DNA of 64,000 nt from Alviniconcha marisindica (lineage: Eukaryota; Mollusca; Gastropoda; Provannidae). Below, in pieces: positions 25,263 to 37,479 of this stretch (positions are counted from its first letter, which is position 1; each line of letters opens with the position of its first letter). The stretch is taken from NCBI GenBank assembly GCA_018857735.1, contig JABMCL010002720.1, forward strand, positions 587,501 to 651,500, given 5' to 3'. Under the pieces are notes generated by a model. The model made no database searches, had not been told where the DNA came from, and was given only the letters and a program-made list of their open reading frames with translations. The position numbers and the translations under genes were made by a program.

Positions 25263-27005
25263 AGCCAAGGTCGTCGTTAACTTTGGAAGGACCCTCGTGG
25301 GGGACGCCTGATAGCGACCAGCGACGACTGGAAGAGCATCAGGCCCGAAAGAAACCTACAAACATTTGTATGACAAGGTTACTACTGGACCCCCCCCCCC
25401 CCCCCAACCCAACCACACACCTTACGCCCGATATGGTAGACTCATGGATGGAGGAAAAGGGTCAGTCCTTTACTTTGACCATACGATTTCATTTGACGAC
25501 GCTGATGGCCTGCAGTGAGGGTGGACCAAGAGCGAAAGTCAGAGGCGGTGAATGCGAAGGGCGTGGTCGGTTTAAGAGCTTGGAGTCCAGACACACAAAC
25601 CACCGGACAGACATCAAGTGTTCGTGCCGATGTAGGTAGCGGTCCGGTGGGTGAGCCGCCAGGCAGGCCAAGCCCGTGATATGGGAGCCTCCCACCCGCC
25701 TACAGATGTGAATCGTTATCTGGTGGTCAATCACCTGTCTGTCAATCTACCTGCCAATTTGCCGCTGCCTGCTGCAGCCGCTCCGAGTGGTCAGAGTGAC
25801 CGTGAAAGTCAGGCAGTGGTCAAGTTCCTGGAAATCAACCTTCATTTACCGATATAATCGCCGTGGTTGACTTGGCGTTTAAACCGATAATGGAGGGGGT
25901 TTGCTGCTGTGGATTGTAGCTCGAATTTTGGCATCAGTCTTAGTCTCATTTTACATAATTACAATGAACTAGCCAAGGACGGTAGTCGCGTAGCAGCGAA
26001 ATGGACGTTTCATTGATCTGGACCCGGCGGGCTTATTTGTTGATTTGATCTTGGTGGGAAATCAAGTCTGCCGGAACTCGCTCTCCTTTCTGACGTCAGC
26101 TCAGCGGTTGCGATGGCACAGCGCATTGTGCGAATCTCTTAAGAATGCCTGCAACAGCCCACACTTTGTGCGCATTTACCTATGGTATGTCTCTTCGATT
26201 AGTCTTGTTGATTGACTACCGTTATTTGTTGTTTCCCAGAGTTATGGTCGTCCGGACCCGGTCACCCCAGGCCCCGAAAGGCTGGATGTCCAGTCTGTAT
26301 CTCGAGCCTCGTGTACATCGACATCGTTTGCCTCATATATGTACCCCATGTATTCCAGACTGCTGTGCCTGCATACTCTGATCGTCTTATGTATCGTACA
26401 CTCGTGTAACCCGAACCGTGGTCCTCTGACTATCTCTCGTGTACCCACACACCCTGGTCATGCGTACCCCCAAGATGCTGGACCCGTGTACCCCAAGACC
26501 TGTCCACCCGAGCACCCGATCGAGGCTGTACCCCCTCAAAACTTTGCATGATAATATGTCGCCTGCTGGATGTGGGTTTGGGGAACTTCAGACTTGTCTG
26601 GAACGCAGAGCACGGTACGAAGTGATGAAGCGTCGAGTTTGCGCTGCTTGCTCATCCATAAAACATTAAGTACCGGAGAGGCTGGGAAAGAAGGGTGTGG
26701 GAAACCATGGGTTCCCTGTGGCAGGCAGGCAGGCAGCTGGCCCAGGCAAGGTAGTCCAAGGGACCTGTGTGTCGGTCTTGTTGGCACAGTTTCACAGGGA
26801 CGGGGTGGCGGGGAGAGGTGGGCCCAGGTGAGGTGGAGGAGGGCAGGGCGACCTGTCGGGGACAGGATTGGTTTGGACTCGAAACCGCCAGATGTTTGTT
26901 TCTCGTCAAGAGGTTGTTTTTGTTTTTTGTTTTTCTTCTTTTTGTTGTTTTGGTGCTTGTCTTCATTCTTTATCTGTTATTACCAAGAGCACGTTCACGT
27001 GCTCG

Positions 27006-27014
<9 letters not shown>

Positions 27015-27058
<44 letters not shown>
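27015..27058. repeat. (GA)n microsatellite
   Basis: A pure GA run, one of the few on the plus strand; most arrays here are CT. Confidence 0.97.
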
Positions 27059-27061
<3 letters not shown>

Positions 27062-27793
27062 CTCCCTTGGGTATTTCCGTGGTGCTTTGGCAGCAGTGTG
27101 TATTCAGTCATAAAATGGAATGAGGTATTCAGCAAGAGAGAAAGGGGCAGGGAGGGGATTGGCGACCTGTGAGACTTTACGTGTGTGAGTTTGTGTGTGT
27201 ATTTATTTTGTTTTCTGGGAGAAAGACCTGGGCGGTTGTTTTGAGCGAACGTCCCTTTGGAACAACGGAATTTTCCGAAAGCCTCCCCCTCAGCACCGTG
27301 ACTGCCTGTTCCATTGTATGTGTGGCCCCGCTACACAACTGCAGACTCAAGTCGACATAACTCCACTACCAGTAGCGGTGTTTTGACAGATAGTTAGGGT
27401 GCAAAGGTATCCACGACGACTGTGGAGCCAAGTGCACAAGCATTCCCAGACACGGGCCCACTTGGCAGGCGACTGCTGGCAGGCTGAGGCCCTCCCGTTG
27501 TACAAGGTAGCAAGAGGAGCATCGATGATACCTGCTGACACACTTCAGGACTTGACAGCGTAGACGTACACCTCTCTCTCTCTCTCCCCCCCCCTCCCCC
27601 CCTCTCTCTCCCCCATCCCCCCACTCCACCTACCTTACGTCTCTGTCACGCCCCCTCTCTCTTTCCGTCAGTCTCGTCAGAGTGCAAGATGAATTATAGC
27701 GTTTGGTTTTTGTTTGTTGTCTGTTTTGGTCTGTTGTAGCTTTACGTGTTATACCTGCTTGTGACTGTGTCAGTTATTTTGACCTGTCTTTAT

Positions 27794-27795
<2 letters not shown>

Positions 27796-27851
<56 letters not shown>
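27796..27851. repeat. (AT)n microsatellite
   Basis: A pure AT run of about 55 bases, a perfect palindrome that could extrude as a cruciform. Confidence 0.97.
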
Positions 27852-27855
<4 letters not shown>

Positions 27856-27944
27856 TACTGCTGTCGTTTCTAATGTGTTAAATATTTATATAAAAATTTA
27901 AAAAAAAGGGGGGGTTGCATCGGTTTCCGTTCGTTCGTTACATT

Positions 27945-28230
27945 TGCAGAGTTGTCTCCGGAGAGGTACTGGCGAGGTCCGGGGGCCCAGAAGTGGGGGG
28001 GGGGGGGCAGTACCTGACTCCACACTGTCACCAGCAGAATGTTTTTTGCATTAAGATCGGCAGCGATGAGAGTCATTTTAATGTTTCATTAATGGTGAAA
28101 TGCAAAGTCACAGCACAGTGTCCATAAACCGCAGCTTTTAAAAGACAAAGGAGAGCCGAAGCGGGGAATCGAACGAACGTCTTCCGCTTACCAGCCTAAC
28201 GCCTTACCGCTGGGCCAAGCAGGCTCGTGG
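27945..28230 (-). mobile_element. tRNA-derived SINE, minus strand
   Basis: Reading on the minus strand, the tRNA-like head (28149-28228) has an A box resembling TTGGCCCAGCGG and a degenerate B box GTTCGATTCC. The body has ATTAATGAAACATTAAAATG and GACAGTGTGG. The 3' part contains CCTCTCCGGAGACA, matching 4220-4240, and is interrupted by a C run. It belongs to the same family as 5347-5672, with more divergence. Confidence 0.85.
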
Positions 28231-28419
28231 TGCCACTTTCGCGGTTGACTAGGCGTTAAATATTTAGAGTTTAAATATTTAGAGTTTACCGTAAACGAGG
28301 GGGGGGGGGGGGGGGGGGCTTCTTGTAAAAACTAAAACTGGAGAGTAAGCCAGATCCCCTACTGTACAAAAGGAGTTGTGTCCTGCAGTGCGAGAGAGGG
28401 GCATGTAGCGTATTTTCAG

Positions 28420-28962
28420 TACGTTATAAGTGGTTCTGGTCCTGCTTACCTCTCTGAACTGCTGCATGTCTACACTCTGTCTCGTACACTACCTTCTTCC
28501 TCTGACACCCGCATGCTGGAAATCCAACAATACAAACGCAAGACTCATGCTTTCGCACCTTCTCTTGCTTTGGACCCCACATTTGGAATTCACTCCCACA
28601 AGATCTTAGACACTGCTCAACCCTGTCATCTTTAAAGCCAAACTGAAAACCTTCCTCTTCTCCCAGTATTTCCATTCTAACTAATATCAGTACCCAGTTT
28701 CTGCTACAGTCATTGGTTGTGGGGGTTGTGTGTGTGTGTTGTGTGGTGTGTGTGTGTGTGTGTGTGTGTGGTGGTGGTGTGTGGGTGTTTGTATGCTTTT
28801 TGTTTGTTTGTTTTTTGTATAATACTTTATGTAAATTGTTTTGGTAAGACTATGCTCTACATGTGTATAAAATATCATATTTAGTTTAATATGTATCATG
28901 TGAGCGCTCAGGGCGTTGATGAGCGCATGATAAATGTACATTATTTTTATTATTATAGGTGG
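28420..28962 (+). mobile_element. LINE 3' end (L2/CR1-like), ORF2 C-terminus plus tail
   Basis: The translation contains GSGPAYLSELLHVYTLSRTL and SSSDTRML, then after a frame change the conserved end (LWNSLP-like and FKAKLKTFLFSQYF). This pattern is typical of the C-terminus of L2-like non-LTR retrotransposons (family knowledge). A TG-rich stretch follows, then GTGAGCGCTCAGGGCGTTGATGAGCGC and an ATTATTTTTATTATTAT tail, which resembles an L2-type 3' terminus. The element is 5'-truncated and frameshifted. Related ends lie at 56740-57060 and 57165-57540. Confidence 0.82.
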
Positions 28963-29645
28963 AAGATTTCAGTATCGGAATCCATGTATTTGTAATGACG
29001 GTGGTCTGACAATTGGTCATACACTCAGTTGTTACTTTAACTTCAAGAAGACTGTTAGGGTCGTCTGTCCATTTTCATAGCCGGTACCGACGTACGCGTA
29101 CCGTACCGTTTCTTGGCACACAACCTCAATGCACCATTGTCCTTAACGAAGACTGCGTTACCTCTGTTAACAAGCATTAAAAGATGGAGGCTGAATCAAT
29201 GTGATAAATGTGATAGATCAATTAACTGTCTGAAGGTACGCTGTGCGTACGTGTATAGAGATGTGCAGACAATTCAAGCTGTTACAAAATGTGATTGTTG
29301 AATCACACAAGGCAGCTACCATTCCTTACAACCGAGCACGATACTGATTATGCGTTGTTTGAAAGAGTTCGTCCCGTGGTCACCCTGTGCGGCTGGCGGG
29401 ACATTAACATCCAAGAACTAACTTGTTTGAAAGCATGGCTTCAGATGGGGGTGGGTGTGTGTGTGTGGGGGGGGGGGGGGTTACTGATGATATATATTGC
29501 AGACTGTCCCGTCTTCTGTTCAGAGCATCTCATAATAAAAATGTATTTGTGCGTTCCTAACTGACTAAGCTGTGCAGTCGAGGTTTGTAGAACTTTACAG
29601 TCAGTTCTTCCAATGCAGTGCTTCAACACACAAGGGAGTTAATTA

Positions 29646-29690
29646 ACGCTCAAAAGACGTCACACAAGCACAACAACAAAGACCGCAAGC
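29646..29690 (+). repeat. Dispersed repeat shared with 32436-32476, copy 1
   Basis: GCTCAAAAGACGTCACACAA followed by a CACAACAA(C)AAAGACC core is nearly identical to the second copy 2.8 kb downstream. Confidence 0.75.
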
Positions 29691-30553
29691 CACTGCTTAG
29701 GAAGGAACGGTCATGCGGAGTCCACCAGATGCCACAAAGCCGACACAAAGAGGCAACGGTTAGCGGCACTGCCAATATTACCTCGACCGAAAAACACATT
29801 TCTTCCGATCATTTCCGCTACAAAAAGCCAACAAGCGAAACTAAACACCCGTTTCATGCGTCCAGCGTTTTTCACATAATGCCATTGGAACTATATTATC
29901 AAATATAGCAAACATCAACGAAAGATTTAACACACAACACGAGAAGCAGAACAGCAAACCCTGATGTAAGGTTGTGGTATGTGAGAGATGTGTAGACTGT
30001 TTCGGTAGCAGGCCGTGATAGAATAAAGACTTTGCGAGCGAATAGTTGTGAATATTTGTTTAGAATTAAGTAGTTTTGATGAAATAGTGTTTGAGATACG
30101 TTTTGCCCTGTTCTGACCAAAAGGGTTGACTGGGCATGAAAAGTCGGTTACTTTCTTCCGTTCTTGATTCATTTTCATGCAAATTCAATGTCCGCACCAT
30201 CTTAGAACTCACCCCCACCCCAACACACACACACCCTCCTCGCCCCACCCCCATCCCTTCGTAATTAGACCACTTTCCCGTCATGATTGCAATTTTCCTT
30301 CCTTTACACTTGAAGGTGGTAGGTGAGATTTTGTGTACGTGTGCATTTGCAAGTCCCACCCGCCTCCCTTTCATTCAGACAACCCCACTCCGAATGCTGG
30401 GGTCCGGCCATAGTCGTCATCAGAGTTTGCTGCCTTCGATTTGGCACAGTCCTTTAACGTGCTGCCCATCGTGATCCTATGGCCAAACACGTGTGTTTTA
30501 TCATGTTTTTCTTCTTCTCATTTCACGATGGTGTCTTTTTGTGTGTGTTACAG

Positions 30554-30635
30554 ATCTGCATTGCGACGGAACGTTCTTCGGGCAAGCCGAGAGGTTATGC
30601 ATTCATCGAGTATGAACATGAACGAGACATGCACT
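30554..30635 (+). CDS. SNRNP70: SNRNP70 (U1-70K) internal exon with RNP1
   Basis: The exon encodes window residues 22-48 plus one base of Ser49. It contains the RNP1 octamer RGYAFIEY within [18 protein letters not shown], which is essentially invariant in U1-70K and contacts U1 stem-loop I (known family). The preceding loop (ICIATERSS) differs from vertebrate and fly proteins, as expected for the variable beta2-beta3 region. The acceptor is TGTGTGTTACAG and the donor CACT|GTAAGTAT, a near-perfect complement to the U1 5' end at intron positions. It enters in phase 0 and leaves in phase 1. The joined codon T|CT gives Ser, as in other U1-70K proteins. Confidence 0.98.
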
Positions 30636-30699
30636 GTAAGTATCCACGGTAAAAGCTGTCCTGTTTTCCCCCCAACACGGTACACACAGCCCCTGCCTT

Positions 30700-30960
30700 G
30701 TGTCGCCGCTTTGTAATCCGCCGTTACCCAACGACCGCTAGTATCGGCCATCTACCTTTACCGCCCGGCTGTCCTATCTTACCGGTCTTTCACCGGTACC
30801 GGCCACGATTACCGGCCAGCCAGCCACCATGACCAGTCTTAACCTTTAGCAACCATCCGCTATCACCGTCCACCTGTTTAACCAGCCGGCCATCCGTTAT
30901 GACCGGTCGTGTGTTATCACCGGTGATCCAGTTTAACCGGCCGGTGATTTACCAGTTATT
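30700..30960. repeat. Highly degenerate ACCGG-rich repeat
   Basis: TTACCGG, ACCGGCC and CCATC-like words recur about every 15-25 bases just after an exon. It is probably an old, decayed minisatellite; the period is not sharp. Confidence 0.55.
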
Positions 30961-31678
30961 ATTTACTACCAATTATCCACTGTTGCAGTCCAGTCACTGC
31001 AGTGTTATTGGCCAAAGAACTTCCAGTGAATTTGGCCGTTAGAGCGGGAAATGGATGAGCAACAGATTCGTCTGAGATGGCTGGGTTACGACAGTCCCGG
31101 ATAGTGGGGCGTAATGATGACGGTTTGGCGTAGACGAGTAGATAACCGTTGGCCACCAGTTTTTATCGTCCTCTGGGCGAGGGAGGGCGCAACGTTTTTA
31201 TTTTATTTATCCCCCCCCCCCCCCCCCCCCCCCTTCCCCCCTCTTTTTATTTTCTTTTTCTTTTTTTCTTCTTCTCTGTTTTGCTTTGTTTTGTTTTTTC
31301 CTCATCCCTGAATCGGATTTAATCCCCTTCGTCAAAAAGTCAAGTTGTGTGCGATTTTGTCTAGTCCTCTTCGTGGGCAGAAAAGGATGGCGCTGTGGTC
31401 AGAGGTCACCTAAACCCACAGGCGCCGTTCGATCAATTTGAATGTTCCTACTTCATGACGGCAGCCACAGTCGTGCAAAGTCTTTGGTGGCTTCCCGTTA
31501 GCGTTACCCGAGTACTGCCGTGAGGGCACGACAGTGAGGTTACGTGGGTAGGGTCGCAAAGACGCCTATAGACATACGGTATGCCTAGCTAGTCCACTCC
31601 TAGTTTTTAGTGAAGAATCTAAAAACGGAAAAGCAGTGTAAGGCCGGCTGCTTCGGGAACAGATCAATATGACGAGGG

Positions 31679-31682
31679 CGCG

Positions 31683-31741
<59 letters not shown>
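31679..31741. repeat. (CG)n(CA)n microsatellite
   Basis: A short GC alternating run followed by a CA run of about 50 bases. Confidence 0.97.
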
Positions 31742-31742
<1 letters not shown>

Positions 31743-32277
31743 ACAAAATTAATAAAGTCCACAAGTATTTTTTAAATTTCATTCCAAGAATAGCAGACGT
31801 TTTGTGGAGGGGGGGGCGCAGCAACCAGAAAGCGCAGGAAATAACGCGGGAAGAGAAAAATCCATTCTGTGCCAGGCTTGTTAGCTAACGAAGGGTAAAT
31901 CCCTGAGAGAACTGTGTCCAACTGGATTCAGTCGTGTCAACAGACTGTGAACTCCTTTAAAATCGCCTATACTCGCACTAAAAACAAGAAATTACTCAAG
32001 CTGTTGGCATTAAGGCCATGCTGCCCCCGTGTCCTTTGTTGTCTTTTATGATCTCCATGATGGCAGCAGCAATAATAGGTACATACTGGCCTGACCTATC
32101 GAGGAATACGCCAGCGCTAGGCGTGTACCATAGCAAATCAGTAATCGACAGAATACATTGATCAGCACACCCACACTGACAAGTACAAGTAGGTAGTAGT
32201 GTGACGAAGGAATCATATGGACGCCAGTTAGTAACTGGATTTTAACGTCCCGTCAACGTGGCAGAGTGCTGGACAGA

Positions 32278-32366
32278 AACCAGTATCATCTCACAGACAC
32301 CAGTATCATTTCACAGACACCAGTATCATCTGACAGACACCAGTATCATCTCACGGACACCAGTGG
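32278..32366. repeat. Minisatellite, 20 bp x 4-5
   Basis: ACCAGTATCATCTCACAGAC repeated with one or two changes per copy; the last copy decays. Confidence 0.9.
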
Positions 32367-32435
32367 TGTTCGAGCACTGCCTCAGCTCGCTCTTTGTTCT
32401 TCCCTGTGTTAAACTGGCGAGCAAAGAGTTTATCA

Positions 32436-32476
32436 GCTAGCGCTCGAAAGACGTCACACAACCACAACAATAAAGA
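32436..32476 (+). repeat. Dispersed repeat shared with 29646-29690, copy 2
   Basis: GCTCGAAAGACGTCACACAA followed by CCACAACAATAAAGACC. A shorter similar stretch (AAAAGACGTCACA) occurs at 63843. Confidence 0.72.
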
Positions 32477-32932
32477 CCCGAATCGCCTACGGTAGCTCTC
32501 ACTAGGCGTACAAGGTACATAAACTCCACCAGCGTACATCCTGAAAAAAGGATGCCCCCGGTGGTTCCTTGGGTCAGGCCAGAACTAGATGGAGCGTGAC
32601 ATTACTGTCTGGAACTGTGCGGACGCTCTGGTGCGTGCAAGTCGGTTCCTTTCATCTTCCCAGGTCCCCCAGCCCCTGCCCACCCCGCAGCTCCGACTGC
32701 CAGCCCAGCCGTTCCAGACCAGAGGAACTGTCGGCATGCCCTTATGGTATGCTTGCTTGTGGGGGGTGGGGGGGGGGGGGGGGGGGTGTAGTAGTACAGA
32801 ATTTTTTTTTTACTCGGTCTCCGAAACACTGTGCAACACCTGTCAATGGCATGTCCCACAGAGCCCCTCCAAAAAAATGTTTGAAACATTCCCACAAGAA
32901 GAAAACGCATACCATGACCACTCAGTATACTA

Positions 32933-32990
32933 TGTAAGTAAACATGGTGCTTAACGTCCACAAAAACCATAAGGCTTATTAGGGACGGGA
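32933..32990 (-). repeat. SINE 3' tail fragment, minus strand
   Basis: The reverse complement gives CCCTAATAAGCCTTATGGTT, then TTTGTGGACGTTAAGCACCATGTTTACTT, the terminal 55 bases of the SINE family at 5347-5672. The rest of the element is missing. Confidence 0.85.
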
Positions 32991-33094
32991 GAGCATTTTG
33001 ACTGAATTAAAGCAGAATGCATCGGATCAGGATTTTACAATCAGCAGGTATATTAGGGAACCCCTAGGAATCCTGGCTCGAAAACACAGATACC

Positions 33095-33365
33095 CATCCA
33101 GCAACTCGAACAGCATCAGCTGTTCCAAATTAGCCCGTTTTTGTGTTTTTTATTTTTTATACGATATCCGACATGCATCTTGAGCCTAGAAGTAAAAAAC
33201 GGGTGAAAATCGTTGGTAAACTCGAATAGCATCAGCTGTCCCGAAATAGCCTCTTCTTCTTTCCTTTTTTGGGGGGGGGGGGGGGGGGGGGGGGGGTGGT
33301 TACTGCCTATCAAATCTGACATGCATCTTGAGCCTGGCAGGGAAAAACGGGTGAAAACCGTGATT
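33095..33365. repeat. Tandem duplication of about 120 bp, second copy carrying a poly-G insertion
   Basis: The segment from ACTCGAACAGCATCAGCTGT to AAAACGGGTGAAAATCGT recurs from 33221. The second copy contains a G run of about 27 bases (33270-33296). Shared landmarks are GACATGCATCTTGAGCCT and AAACGGGTGAAAA. Confidence 0.88.
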
Positions 33366-33909
33366 TTCCGGCTGTTAAAAAGGTCCCAAACCCAGCAACC
33401 CTTGTCTCCGTTTTGAGCTGGGTTCTGCCCGGCGCACAGCGGTCCAGCGAGCCTGTAGTGGCTCGAGCCAGGGCTTGGAGCTAAGTCGCCAGCAGAGCTC
33501 ACGGCGAAGTCGACGTGGCTGAGATAGATGGGTCGTAAGGAGATGGCCGTGATCAAAGGACGGTGGAAAGGTGGCCGACAGTTCACCTGCATGCATGCCG
33601 CTCCACAGCAGTGTGAGGCTCGGGTTACCTAATTCCCCTCCCAGCCCCACCCCGCCCCTCAGCACACTTGAGGGGATGGAGGGGTAGGTGGGTGCAGTCA
33701 GTAGGGTAGTTCGTGTGCATTCCCAGAGATAGAGACATCTTTATCTCAGTGTATGCGTCCCTGTAACGACTTTGATCAAAGGAGCTCTCGCGTGTGCTAG
33801 AGATGTATGTTGTAACGAAGGCAGCGCCCATCACTAGTATTGGTTTCTCACGGTCCTACCCGAGTAATTGATACCCTTAACACATGGGATGGAAAGAGGG
33901 GTATCCATG

Positions 33910-35640
33910 GACCGCCACAGTGGTAAGACAGGTCTTCACAAACGCACCGAATAGTAACGTCGGTCTGGTGCAGAACTGTGCTGTGGTATGGTGGGAGTGC
34001 ACAGATTCGCTGAATGGTGAGATCAGCCTTCAGTGATAAAATCGATCTTCATGTAGCCGTTAATTAACTCACAGAATGGTAAGATGGGTGGTCGTCATCT
34101 TCCGAATTGTAAAATGGGTGCTTGTGAGGCCACAAGATGGTAAGACGCGTGGTCGTGAGGCCACAAAATGGCACGAAGGGAGCTCATGAAGCCACGAAAT
34201 GGTACGAAGGGTGCTCGTGAGGCCACGAAATGGTACGAAGGGAGCTCATGAAGCCACGAAATGGTACGAAGGGAGCTCATGAAGCCACGAAATGGTACGA
34301 AGGGAGCTCGTGAGGCCACGAAATGGTACGAAGGGAGCTCATGAAGCCACGAAATGGTACGAAGGGAGCTCGTGAGGCCACGAAATGGTACGAAGGGAGC
34401 TCATGAAGCCACGAAATGGTACGAAGGGTGCTCGTGAGGCCACGAAATGGTACGAAGAGTATTCGTGAAGCCACGGAATGGTACGAAGGGTGCTCGTGAG
34501 GCCACGAAATGGTACGAAGGGTGCTCGTGAGGCCACGAAATGGTACGAAGGGTGCTCGTGAGGCCACGAAATGGTACGAAGGGTTCTCGTGAGGCCACGA
34601 AATGGTACGAAGAGTGCTCGTGAGGCCACGAAATGGTACGAAGGGTGCTCGTGAGGCCACGAAATGGTACGAAGGGTGCTCGTGAGGCCACGAAATGGTA
34701 CGAAGGGTGCTCGTGAAGCCACGAAATGGTACGAAGGGTGCTCGTGAGGCCACGAAATGGTACGAAGAGTACTCATGAAGTCACGAAATGGTAAGATGGG
34801 TGTTTGTGGGCCCACAAAATGGTAAGATGCGAGTTCACAAATCCGTGGATGGTAAGAAGTAAAATGTGTGATCATGAAGCCATGAAATGGTACTCTGTGT
34901 AATATGTTCATGTATGTTCTTAAACCGAGGGAGTCGTAAGATATGTGCAAACCTCCCCGCGGGATGGTGAAGTGTGTCCTTAAATCTAGAGAACGGTCAA
35001 ATGCGGTAGACCACCCCACGGAATGGTAAGCAGCATGGTCAGAAAGCTGTGAAATAGTAGGGTATATTACGTTCTTAAATGTATGGAATGGTAAGATGCA
35101 CATCCACAAAGCCCGTGGGATGGTGAGATGGAGGGTCACCAACCGGTAAAATGGTACGTGTTTATTTTGTGGAATGGTGAGGCGTGCATTCTTTACTTGG
35201 AAATGCTATGTCTGTATGGTCCAAATGTGGAATGGTAAAATTTATGGTCATAATATGAGATGGTAAGATTTGTGGTTATAACGTGGAATGGTAAGATGTT
35301 TAAAATGTGGAATAGAAAAGTGTATGGTTATATTGCGGAATGAAAAAATGTATGGTTCAACTATGGAATGGTAAGACACACGGTCATAATGTGGACTGAA
35401 AAGATGTATGCTTATGATGTAAAATGGAGAGCTATGTGCATACCCATGGGCTGGAATGGTAAGATATAATGGTCATAATGTGGAACGGAAAAATATGTTT
35501 GGAATGGAAAGCTGTAAGACTATGGTCGTTACGTGGAATGATAAGCTGTACAGTAATACTGTGGAATGGTAAGATATTTGTTCAGTATATGGAACGGTAA
35601 CATATTTGTTCATTATATTGATTGGTAAGATGGGTCTTGG
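33910..35640. repeat. Minisatellite, 31-bp core (34180-34780) with diverged flanks
   Basis: The homogenised core is a 31-bp unit, CCACGAAATGGTACGAAGGG plus TGCTCGTGAGG, in about 20 copies. Older flanking units of 28-40 bp share GGAATGGTAAGATG. Because 31 is not a multiple of 3, the minus-strand open frames show a 31-residue period (three DNA units), which explains a 267-residue frame that is not a gene. At least 13 units in the flanks carry GGTAAGA. Confidence 0.95.
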
Positions 35641-35789
35641 CGTGCTTGCGCTTTTCCACGTGAACACTGACTGGTTTACCGCTGCTGTGTCTGAAATTTT
35701 GGCTCGGAATAGAACCGTTATAGTGAGCAGAAGATTGTGTTTGGTAAAGATAAAGACATTTAAGATATATGCACTTTCAGTTGCTTTAA

Positions 35790-35793
<4 letters not shown>

Positions 35794-35851
<58 letters not shown>
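35794..35851. repeat. (GT)n microsatellite
   Basis: A pure GT run of about 57 bases just after the large minisatellite. Confidence 0.97.
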
Positions 35852-35856
<5 letters not shown>

Positions 35857-36939
35857 GCACACAGAGAGACAGAGAGAGAGTGTGTGTGTTTTATGAAGCT
35901 CTTTGAGATTTCGCTCATCAAAAATGATCGTTTAGGACAGTTTGGATAGTTTTGCGTTCAGACTAACCGTTTAGTCTGTGTGTCGGGGATGATTCCTGTC
36001 TCCTCCTTCCACTTATTCTGGTCTTCGTCTTGTACCCCCCTCCCCCCTCCCCATCTGTCTTCTACGCCCCTCCTCTCTCTCCCTCCCTCCCTCCCTCTGT
36101 CAGCGCGGCCGTCGGGCTGGAAGTGATAGGACGAGGAGTCGTTAGTATTTATAGCCTCCGCTGTCGTTACTTTGCATCCGTGGACAGAGACATTTAATCG
36201 CGCACGCTTCTGGAGTTGAGGGAACGATAACTGAATAAATCTCGGCAAAGTGCAGTACAGACTACATTCCAGTAATGTCACATGCATTGGAACAATCGCA
36301 GGTTCGGAAATAACTCCTTAAAAATAGACCCCCCCTCTCTCTCTCTCTCTCTGCTGGTAACTAGTTAATGTAAGTTGACGGCACCCTCCTTGCTCTTCTG
36401 CGTCCCCCACCCCACCCCAACCCCGAAGTGAGCTGGGCAATTGTTTCACTGAGTCTTACATGCCGACTATTATTGCCCCGCTGCTCTCTCCGATATGGGG
36501 GGGGGGGGGTGCAGAGTTAACATTCGTGCATCAGCTGCTGTGGGGATTCAAATTGGGAGCGACGGCTGTCTTCTTCTGCAGTGTTTGATAAGATGCCGTG
36601 CCGCGGTCTGTGAGAGGATCTGGCGATGATTTCATCTTTCCCTGAAGATGCCCCAGTGCCAAAACGCACCAGCCCCCCCTCCCTCTCGCTGTTGTCTTTA
36701 TATTTCTTCCCCATCTCCCATCTCACTTGGAATTGTTTATATGCCAATTTCCTTCCATTCCCGTCACAGAGATCAGGTGGTGTTATTTCTCTCCCACATA
36801 CAAAGTGGAGGGGTGGAAGGGAAGACGGTGGGGGATTAATAGTTTTTAGCACCGTGTCAACCAGTACGAGGTGGGGGGGGGGGGGGGGGCTGTTTTAATT
36901 TTCAGGTTGGTCAGAGCTGCATTGTGTGACGGAATACCT

Positions 36940-37130
36940 GGACACCTGTGTACGAGTTTTTTGCGGCACGGTACATGTACACCTCGGTACGCGAGTTGTT
37001 TGTGTTTTTTGCGGCACGGCATACCGGCAATACCTGTCCATACCTGTTTCGGTATGGCATACCGGTAATACCTGTACACCAAACCACGAGTTTTTTGCGG
37101 TATATACCGGCGTATGCTACAGCATATCGG
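36940..37130. repeat. Degenerate repeat with GAGTTTTTTGCGG and ATACCGG words
   Basis: GAGTTTTTTGCGG occurs three times with variants. GGCATACCGGTAATACCTGT-like segments occur two to three times between them. It looks like an old higher-order duplication. Confidence 0.6.
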
Positions 37131-37479
37131 TGCACTCGGCTGTTTTGCAAGCAGTGGCCGAAAGTGCCGAAAAGAGTATTGAAAGGCAGCTGTTGTGTCA
37201 AGTGAAGCAGTCATGCAAAATCGGTTCTGTTGATAAAAATCCAAATGGAAAATGTGACCTTTCATGGCCTTTTGGCCCCCAAAAGAGGAAGAGGTGTGTG
37301 TGTTGTGTGTGCGTGCGTGCGTGCGTGGGTGCGTGCGTGGGTGTATGAGAGAGAGATCTGAGTAGCACAACCTTCATTCCGTCAATTATGATGATAGAAT
37401 ATTGGCACTGTGCCGGTATGCATCTCGTACTGGAGGCAACTGTGGTGGTCGGATCTATACTGGCTAGAGGCAGCGATGG

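Larger units (their letters stand above)
7890..30553 (+). other. SNRNP70: SNRNP70 intron (22.7 kb)
   Basis: GTAAGT donor and TTACAG acceptor. A 75-base GT microsatellite starts 37 bases after the donor. I found no protein-coding exons of another gene inside. It holds the microsatellites, minisatellites, SINE and LINE fragments listed separately. The stretches between them (for example 8500-10300, 14340-15100, 15850-18040, 18120-20140, 21220-23480, 23550-24700 and 29000-30550) carry only short low-complexity tracts. They include pyrimidine-rich, poly-C and poly-G runs such as 9036-9047, 21279-21297 and 22969-22984. Confidence 0.9.

Noticed and set aside
27796..27851. Replication origin or cruciform regulatory site at the AT run
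   Set aside because: A pure AT microsatellite is sufficient explanation; no other origin features are visible.
34339..35142. 267-codon minus-strand open frame with a 31-residue periodic sequence
   Set aside because: It is the translation of the 31-bp minisatellite; other frames over the array are equally open and there is no family resemblance or splice evidence.
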